Positions 7,637-12,086 of a stretch of DNA of 12,086 nucleotides are shown here, one piece after another (within the stretch, counting starts at the first letter, position 1; each line of letters starts with the position of its first letter). The stretch covers positions 1-12,086 of the forward strand of contig JAFHCF010000208.1 in assembly GCA_048497495.1 (NCBI GenBank), read 5' to 3'. The position numbers were made by a program, and so were the translations under genes. Source of the DNA: JAFHCF01 sp048497495 (lineage in GTDB: Bacteria; Pseudomonadota; Alphaproteobacteria; Rhizobiales; Ancalomicrobiaceae). The notes under the pieces were generated by a model. That model saw only the letters and a list, made by a program, of their open reading frames with translations. It was not told the origin of the DNA and made no database searches.

Positions 7637-8793
7637 CAAACCCCCGCCGCCGCGTAGAAGATGGCGAAGATGCCGTCGACGACGATCACCATGAAGATCG
7701 ACTTGACCACCGAGAGCGTCGTCTGGGCGCCGAGCGATTCGGCGCTGCCCTTCACCTGCAGCCCCTCCATCGAGGCGACGAGGCCGATGATCAGCGCCAT
7801 GAACGGCGCCTTGCAGATGCCGACCAGGAAGGTCCGCATCTCCACCGCCTCCCTGAGACGCTGCAGGAAGATGTCGGTCGGGATGCCGCCGTAGACCTTG
7901 CAGACGATCGCCGCGCCGGCGAGCGAGGAGAGATCGGCGAGGAAGGTCAGGATCGGCAGCGCCAGCATCAGCGCCAGGAGGCGCGGCACCACCAGAACCT
8001 CGACCGGATCGAGACCGATCACCTTCAGCGCGTCGATCTCCTCGCGCATCTTCATCGAGCCGAGTTCGGCGGTGAAGGCGCTGCCGGAGCGGCCCGCCAC
8101 CATGATCGCGGTGAGCAGCACCGCGATCTCGCGCAGCGTCAGCACGCCGACCATGTCGACGACATAGAGGTCGGCGCCGAAACGGCGGAAATAGAAGGCG
8201 CCCTGCTGGGCGATGATGCCGCCGATCAGGAAGCTCATCAGCATGATGATCGGCGTCGCCGCCAACGCGTGCCGCTCGAGCTGGTGGACGAAGGGGATGA
8301 AGCGGATGCGCGACGGGTGAAGAACCGACCGTCCCACCACCGCCGCGACGCCGCCGAGCAGCCCCAGGATGGCCAGGGCCTCGTTGCCGAACCCCACGCC
8401 CCATCGCCCGAGATATTCGAGCGCCCGCCGCGCCGCCGACACGCGGGGCGGCGGCGGCGCCAGCGGACGATCGGCCTCGGCGACCTCCGTGAAGAGCACC
8501 CGTCGCCGATCGTCCATGCCGATCAGCTTCAGATCCGCTGGCGCCACGCGCCCGATGAGCCGGTCGATGAGCAGCGCGCCGGCCGTGTCGATCTGGCCGA
8601 TCGCGCCGAGATCGATCTCCACCGGGCCGGGAGCGAGGTCGCGGCCGACCTCGCCGATCCGCGTCTCCACCGTCCCCACGCCGCGGATCGTCCAGTCGCC
8701 GGAGAGATTGAGCCGCGTCGAAGCCGCCGTCGCCTCGACGTCGAGCGTCGGGGCGATCGGTGAATGGCGAACCGGCGCGAAGTCACTCTCCAT
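7636..8793 (-). CDS. STAS-MlaE fusion permease of an MCE lipid transporter (LinK-like)
   Basis: A protein of 385 residues with two parts. Residues about 28-105 form a STAS-like domain (the role of separate MlaB in E. coli), including an IDTAGALLI segment in place of the MlaB D-T-A-G region. After a Pro-rich linker (111-116), residues about 130-385 are an MlaE permease with several membrane helices and the family hallmark at 243-271 (ELGSMKMREEIDALKVIG, then LDPVEVLVVPR). The start was set at ATG 8793-8791: GGGAG lies five bases upstream, and the longer frame to 8871 adds only Arg-rich sequence. It is the first gene of the operon; the ATPase, MCE protein and lipoprotein follow, the same order as linKLMN of Sphingobium. 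Fusion of STAS to MlaE is known in alphaproteobacteria and explains why no separate mlaB is present. Confidence 0.93.
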   Translation of the reverse strand: MESDFAPVRHSPIAPTLDVEATAASTRLNLSGDWTIRGVGTVETRIGEVGRDLAPGPVEIDLGAIGQIDTAGALLIDRLIGRVAPADLKLIGMDDRRRVLFTEVAEADRPLAPPPPRVSAARRALEYLGRWGVGFGNEALAILGLLGGVAAVVGRSVLHPSRIRFIPFVHQLERHALAATPIIMLMSFLIGGIIAQQGAFYFRRFGADLYVVDMVGVLTLREIAVLLTAIMVAGRSGSAFTAELGSMKMREEIDALKVIGLDPVEVLVVPRLLALMLALPILTFLADLSSLAGAAIVCKVYGGIPTDIFLQRLREAVEMRTFLVGICKAPFMALIIGLVASMEGLQVKGSAESLGAQTTLSVVKSIFMVIVVDGIFAIFYAAAGV

Positions 8794-8862
8794 GTCGTCT
8801 CCCGATGGCCGCCCGTCACGGACGATCGCCCGCGCGGCACGGCGCCGGCGGCTGCCGCGTGT

Positions 8863-8887
8863 CGGACGCATGCCGGTCCGGCGTCCG
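8863..8887. promoter_or_regulatory. Inverted repeat, 7-bp arms with 11-bp spacer, upstream of the putative dgcN promoter
   Basis: Arms CGGACGC (8863-8869) and GCGTCCG (8881-8887) are perfect inverted copies around 11 bases, just upstream of the possible -35 at 8895. The position would suit an activator. In DNA this GC-rich a 7-bp arm pair can arise by chance, so this is weak on its own. Confidence 0.3.
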
Positions 8888-8894
8888 TCGCGAC

Positions 8895-8924
8895 TTGCGA
8901 AGCCGCCACGCCGCCACGTATGAA
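8895..8924 (+). promoter_or_regulatory. Possible sigma-70 promoter for dgcNA
   Basis: TTGCGA (8895-8900) and TATGAA (8919-8924) are separated by 18 bases, each matching four of six consensus positions. TATGAA is one of the few AT-richer spots in this region. Initiation would fall near 8931, leaving a leader of about 108 bases that contains the inverted repeat at 8973-8999. Confidence 0.35.
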
Positions 8925-8972
8925 TCGACCGCGCGAGTGTGCCGCCACGGCGCGCCCATCACAAGCGTTTCG

Positions 8973-8999
8973 CGTGCCATCGCACGTTCGCATGGCACG
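8973..8999. promoter_or_regulatory. Candidate LysR-type operator (T-N11-A inverted repeat) before dgcN
   Basis: Perfect 8-bp arms CGTGCCAT (8973-8980) and ATGGCACG (8992-8999) flank 11 bases, giving the interrupted dyad T-N11-A typical of LysR-family binding sites. It ends 39 bases before the dgcN ATG. The repeat could alternatively form an RNA hairpin in the leader. No regulator gene is in the window. Confidence 0.5.
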
Positions 9000-9038
9000 A
9001 CCAAGACGATTCCACCCGACCGACGACCGGAGAGCCTC

Positions 9039-10061
9039 ATGGAAATCGCCCGCCCCTACCTGCTCTTCCTCGGTGACGTGCCTGATCAGCTGGCGGCCAA
9101 GACGGCGCTCGGCATCGTCGATTGGCGCCCCGACTGGTGCGTCGGTCAACTGCGCCTCCCCGGTTGCGAGGCCGACGCCAAGCGCCCCGACATGAGTATC
9201 CCCGCCGCCGCCCAGGCCGGCGCGAAGACGATGATCGTCGGCGTCGCCAATGCCGGCGGCGTCCTGCCCGACCACTGGATCGCCTCGATCGTCGAGGCGA
9301 TCGAGGCCGGCATGGACGTGGCGACCGGCCTCCACGTCCGCCTCGCCTCGATCCCCGCGATCGCGGAAGCGGCGGCGAAGCACGGCCGCGAGCTTCACGA
9401 CGTGCGCTTCACCCACGAGCGATTCGCCACCGGCAAGGGCACCAAGCGGCCGGGGCTGCGGCTGCTGACGGTCGGCACCGACTGTTCGGTCGGCAAGAAG
9501 TACACGGCGCTGGCGCTGGAGAAGGAGATGCGGGCGCGCGGCCTCGACGCCGATTTCCGCGCCACCGGCCAGACCGGCGTGTTCATCTCCGGGCGTGGCG
9601 TGGCGATCGACGCGGTGGTCGCCGATTTCATCTCCGGGGCGGTGGAATGGCTGTCGCCCGCCGGCGCGCCGACCCATTGGGACGTGGTCGAGGGGCAGGG
9701 CTCGCTCTTCCATCCCTCCTTCGCCGGCGTCTCCCTCGGCCTCCTGCACGGCGCCCAGCCCGACGCCTTCGTCGTCTGCCACGAGCCGACGCGGACCACG
9801 ATGCGCGGCGTCCAGCACGGGCTCCCCTCGATCCGCGACGTCATCGAGATGACCGTAGCCTGCGGTCGGCTGACCAATCCGGCGATCCGCCCGGTCGGCA
9901 TCGCCATCAACACCGAGCACCTCACGCATGAGGAGGCGGTCCGCGTCTGCGAGGAGGCCGCCGCCTTCCACGATCTGCCCGCCTCCGATCCGGTGCGCTT
10001 CGGCGTCGGCGAGATCGTCGATCGGCTGATCGAACTCTTCCCCGCCGGGGGTGCCGCATGA
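9039..10061 (+). CDS. dgcN: DgcN, D-glutamate N-acetyltransferase (DUF1611 family)
   Basis: A protein of 340 residues, the usual length for DUF1611 proteins. DgcN transfers an acetyl group to D-glutamate, giving N-acetyl-D-glutamate, the first step of a D-Glu catabolic route described in marine Proteobacteria. An N-terminal domain (about 1-135, with GVANAGGVLPDHW and ATGLHVRL segments) is followed by a P-loop-like fold: GTDCSVGKKYT at 146-156, WDVVEGQGS at 214-222 as a Walker B-like strand, and NTEHLT near 291. The start is ATG 9039 because GGAG lies six bases upstream and MEIARPYLLFLGD is a typical beginning. The frame extends upstream to 8760, but that stretch is Arg-rich non-coding sequence. 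The gene overlaps dgcA by four bases (ATGA), indicating a coupled operon. The family is clear; the exact reaction rests on the adjacent dgcA. Confidence 0.9.
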   Translation: MEIARPYLLFLGDVPDQLAAKTALGIVDWRPDWCVGQLRLPGCEADAKRPDMSIPAAAQAGAKTMIVGVANAGGVLPDHWIASIVEAIEAGMDVATGLHVRLASIPAIAEAAAKHGRELHDVRFTHERFATGKGTKRPGLRLLTVGTDCSVGKKYTALALEKEMRARGLDADFRATGQTGVFISGRGVAIDAVVADFISGAVEWLSPAGAPTHWDVVEGQGSLFHPSFAGVSLGLLHGAQPDAFVVCHEPTRTTMRGVQHGLPSIRDVIEMTVACGRLTNPAIRPVGIAINTEHLTHEEAVRVCEEAAAFHDLPASDPVRFGVGEIVDRLIELFPAGGAA

Positions 10062-11041
10062 GCCTCGCTCTCGGCGTGGCGGTCGAGAGTTTCCCGATCG
10101 CCGGCGCCTTCACCATCTCGCGCGGCAGCCGCACCGAGGCGATCGTCGTCGCCGTCACCCTCACCGACGGCCGCCGCGCCGGTCGCGGCGAATGCGTGCC
10201 CTATGCCCGCTACGGCGAGACCGTCGACGGCGTCGTCGCGGCGATCCGCGCCGTCGAGCCCCATCTCGCCGAGCCCGGCTTCGATCGCGCCCGCCTCGCG
10301 GCGGTGATGCCGGCGGGGGCCGCCCGCAACGCCCTCGACTGCGCCCTGTGGGATCTCGAGGCCAAGGCGAGCGGCATCGCCGTCGCCGAACGGCTCGGGC
10401 TCACGCCAAAACCGCTGATCACCGCCTACACCCTGTCGCTAGGCACGCCCGAGAGCATGGAGGAGGCGGCGCGCCAGGCGAGCGCCCGGCCGTTGCTCAA
10501 GGTCAAACTCGGCGGCGAGGGTGATCCCGAGCGCATCGCCGCCGTCCGTCGCGGCGCGCCGACCTCGCGCCTGATCGTCGACGCCAACGAGGCCTGGCGG
10601 CCCGAGACTCTCGCCGCCAATCTCGCCGCCTGCGAGAAGGCGAACGTCGAACTGATCGAGCAGCCGCTGCCGGCCGGCGACGACGACGCCCTGCGGGGCC
10701 TCGTCACCCCGATCGCCGTCTGCGCCGACGAGAGCCTGCACACCGCGCACGACCTCGAGGCGCTCGCCGACCGCTACGGCGCCGTCAACATCAAGCTCGA
10801 CAAGGCCGGCGGCCTCACCGAGGCTTTGATGATCGCGGCCGAGGCGAAGCGCCTCGGATACCGCCTCATGGCCGGCTGCATGGTCGGCACCTCGCTCGCC
10901 ATGGCGCCGGCCGCCCTCCTCGCCCAACTCGCCGATTTCGTCGATCTCGACGGGCCGCTGCTGCTCGCCCGCGACCGCGACCCCGGTCTCGCCTACGACG
11001 GCTCGCTGATGTCGCCGCCCACTCCGGCTCTGTGGGGCTGA
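10058..11041 (+). CDS. dgcA: DgcA, N-acetyl-D-glutamate racemase (enolase superfamily, dipeptide-epimerase-like)
   Basis: A protein of 327 residues in the muconate-lactonizing/dipeptide epimerase branch of the enolase superfamily. The N-terminal capping domain (about 1-110) precedes a TIM barrel with the expected active-site residues: Lys148 and Lys150 in KVK, metal ligands Asp175 (VDAN), Glu201 (IEQP) and Asp224 (CADES), and Lys246 in NIKLDKAGG. Two lysines facing each other across the substrate fit 1,1-proton transfer, so epimerase or racemase chemistry. By sequence alone it could be called an L-Ala-D/L-Glu epimerase, but its overlap with dgcN favours conversion of N-acetyl-D-Glu to N-acetyl-L-Glu. 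The ATG at 10058 overlaps the dgcN stop, with a GGGGG ribosome binding site just upstream in the dgcN end. Confidence 0.9.
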   Translation: MSLALGVAVESFPIAGAFTISRGSRTEAIVVAVTLTDGRRAGRGECVPYARYGETVDGVVAAIRAVEPHLAEPGFDRARLAAVMPAGAARNALDCALWDLEAKASGIAVAERLGLTPKPLITAYTLSLGTPESMEEAARQASARPLLKVKLGGEGDPERIAAVRRGAPTSRLIVDANEAWRPETLAANLAACEKANVELIEQPLPAGDDDALRGLVTPIAVCADESLHTAHDLEALADRYGAVNIKLDKAGGLTEALMIAAEAKRLGYRLMAGCMVGTSLAMAPAALLAQLADFVDLDGPLLLARDRDPGLAYDGSLMSPPTPALWG

Positions 11042-11070
11042 GAGCCCGTCTCGGGAACTCGAACGGATCG

Positions 11071-11093
11071 GCCTCGGTGGCGGGCGCCGAGGC
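11071..11093. terminator. GC-rich hairpin between the convergent dgcA and MFS genes
   Basis: GCCTCGG (11071-11077) and CCGAGGC (11087-11093) are perfect inverted arms, extendable to nine pairs with one G-U, in the 60-bp gap between two convergent genes. There is no T-run on either side, so it may act as a weak two-way terminator or transcript-end stabiliser rather than a classical intrinsic terminator. Confidence 0.4.
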
Positions 11094-11101
11094 GGGGCGG
11101 C

Positions 11102-12060
11102 TCACGCCGCCGGCTCGCGCGCTCCCACGACGCTCACCAGCACCGCCGTGCCGACCGCCGCCATCACCGCCATGCCGAGGAAACCGGCGCCGCCGAAATA
11201 CGCATAGAGGACGCCGGAGGAAAGCGTCGCCAGTGCCATCGCCAGACCGGTGAAGGTCACCATCAGCCCCTGCGCGGTGGCGCCGCGATGATCGCCGACC
11301 GCATGGGTGATGACGTGGATGGTGCCGAGATGAAGCGCCGCGAAACTCGCGGCGTGGGTCAGTTGCAGGGCTGTCCAGGCGATGCCGCCGTCGCCGACGA
11401 AGGGGAACAGGCTCCACCGCGCGATCGCCCCGAAGCCGCCGATCAGCAGCAGGCCACGCGCCCCCACCCGCTCGATCGCCCGCCCCGCCAGGGCGAAGAG
11501 GATGACCTCGCCGACCACCGACACCGCCCACAGCGCGCCGACCTCGCCGCCGGAAAAGCCGATCGAACGCCAGTGCAGGCTGGCGAAACCGTAGAGCATG
11601 GCGTGGCTCGACTGCACCAGCGCCGCGCCGATCATGATGGTCGTCAGCCGGCGATCGGCGGCGACCTGGACGAGGCCCGCCCACATCGAGGTGCGCTCGC
11701 GCCGGGCGATCTCGCGTGCCTCGGCCGGTTCGCGCGGGGTGATCCCGGTGGCGAGGAATTGCAGCACGAAGCCGAAGAGCAGCAAGGGATAGACGACGGC
11801 GCCGGAACTCTCGCCGATCAGCCGGCCGGCGACCAGATTCGCCGCGACGAAGGCGAGCGACCCCCACAACCGCATGCGGCCGTAGACCGCCTCGCCGCGT
11901 CGCGCCGCCGACGTCGCCAGCGCGTCGGTCACCGGCAACATGCCGTTCCAGAACAGCGCCATGGCGATGGTCGCCGCCAGAAGCTGCCAGAAGCCTCGCG
12001 CCGGTCCGACGGCGAGGCAGCCGATCAGCGCCAACCCGGCATAGGCCATCAGCACCCGGC
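11102..12060 (-). CDS. MFS transporter, HcaT/PPP (MFS_1-like) type, 5' partial
   Basis: The frame runs from the right edge to the TGA at 11104-11102. The visible part (about 317-319 residues) holds about ten hydrophobic membrane segments. A longer hydrophilic loop near residues 106-135 separates the halves. Two N-terminal helices, about 75-80 residues, are missing, consistent with a 12-helix protein of about 390-400. Segments such as WNGMLPVTDALA, YGRMRLWGSLAFVAAN, LHWRSIGFSGGEVGALW and ATAQGLMVTFTGLAMALATLSSG resemble the 3-phenylpropionate transporter HcaT and its many uncharacterised relatives. The substrate cannot be told from the sequence. The GTG at 12055 is not a credible start because the frame stays open beyond it and has no upstream ribosome binding site. 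It is convergent with dgcA, so it is not part of that operon. Confidence 0.85.
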
Positions 12061-12086
12061 GGGGGGGGGGGGGGGGGGGGGGGGGG
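12061..12086. other. Terminal poly-G run, probable sequencing or assembly artefact
   Basis: The last 26 bases are all G. On the minus strand this would place a run of prolines inside the N-terminal membrane region of the MFS transporter, which is not credible. No-signal base calls on two-colour sequencers give such runs at contig ends. Confidence 0.85.

Larger units (their letters stand above)
8794..9038. other. Divergent intergenic region between the MCE operon and dgcNA
   Basis: These 245 bases separate two divergent starts and should hold the promoters of both operons. I see a possible plus-strand promoter at 8895-8924 and inverted repeats at 8863-8887 and 8973-8999. Open frames crossing the region are Arg/Pro-rich shadows. 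No convincing minus-strand -35/-10 pair was found by eye, and no small gene is supported. Confidence 0.7.

Noticed and set aside
7637..8404. N-terminal extension of the ATPase
   Set aside because: It is an out-of-frame shadow of the MlaE permease; the true start overlaps the permease stop in TGATG.
9122..9931. A 269-codon plus-strand frame within dgcN
   Set aside because: Arg-rich frame-shifted reading of dgcN, with no ribosome binding site or domain.
8529..9971. A 480-codon minus-strand frame opposite dgcN
   Set aside because: Asp/Gly/His/Arg-rich shadow translation with no recognisable domain; dgcN on the plus strand explains the coding signal.
10866..11867. A 333-codon minus-strand frame across the dgcA end and the MFS gene
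   Set aside because: Arg/Gly-rich shadow; the MFS frame in the same region has about ten membrane helices.

Overview
The window looks like a chromosomal segment of a very GC-rich alphaproteobacterium, most likely from the Hyphomicrobiales (Rhizobiales). The evidence is the strong G/C third-position codon bias, a giant coiled-coil protein that resembles the Growth Pole Ring (GPR/RgsE) proteins of polar-growing rhizobia, a four-gene MCE lipid transporter of the LinKLMN type with a STAS-MlaE fusion, and a dgcN-dgcA pair. I see no tRNA, rRNA, CRISPR, insertion sequence or phage gene. Genus cannot be fixed from this sequence alone.

Layout. Positions 2-5011 (+) hold the 3' 1669 codons of a giant membrane-anchored protein whose start lies left of the window. 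It has two membrane helices, about 940 residues of strict 11-residue repeats, further helix, a Pro/Ala-rich linker and a conserved C-terminal domain. A rho-independent terminator follows at 5042-5069. On the minus strand, read right to left from 8793 to 5134, is a tight operon: STAS-MlaE permease, ABC ATPase, MlaD/MCE protein and PqiC/LinN-type lipoprotein, with every junction overlapping by 1-4 bases. A 245-bp divergent region (8794-9038) carries a possible promoter and two inverted repeats. Then come dgcN (9039-10061) and dgcA (10058-11041) on the plus strand, overlapping by 4 bases. A convergent 12-TM MFS transporter of the HcaT/PPP type (11102 to the right edge, minus strand) lacks its N-terminus. 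The window ends in 26 consecutive G, probably a sequencing or assembly artefact.

How the genes may work together. The MCE operon should make one complex: permease plus ATPase in the inner membrane, an MCE ring in the periplasm and a lipoprotein probably on the outer membrane, moving lipids between membranes. DgcN and DgcA should acetylate D-glutamate and racemise the product to N-acetyl-L-glutamate, salvaging a peptidoglycan amino acid. The giant protein is probably a scaffold for polar wall growth. All three blocks concern the cell envelope, but no shared regulation is visible.

The most striking observation is the hendecad array in the giant protein. Counted by hand it is 84 eleven-residue units, interrupted only by two seven-residue units, and the latter lie in a 120-bp tandem duplication. 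The other item worth testing is an 8-bp inverted repeat with an 11-bp spacer (T-N11-A) upstream of dgcN that looks like a LysR-type operator.
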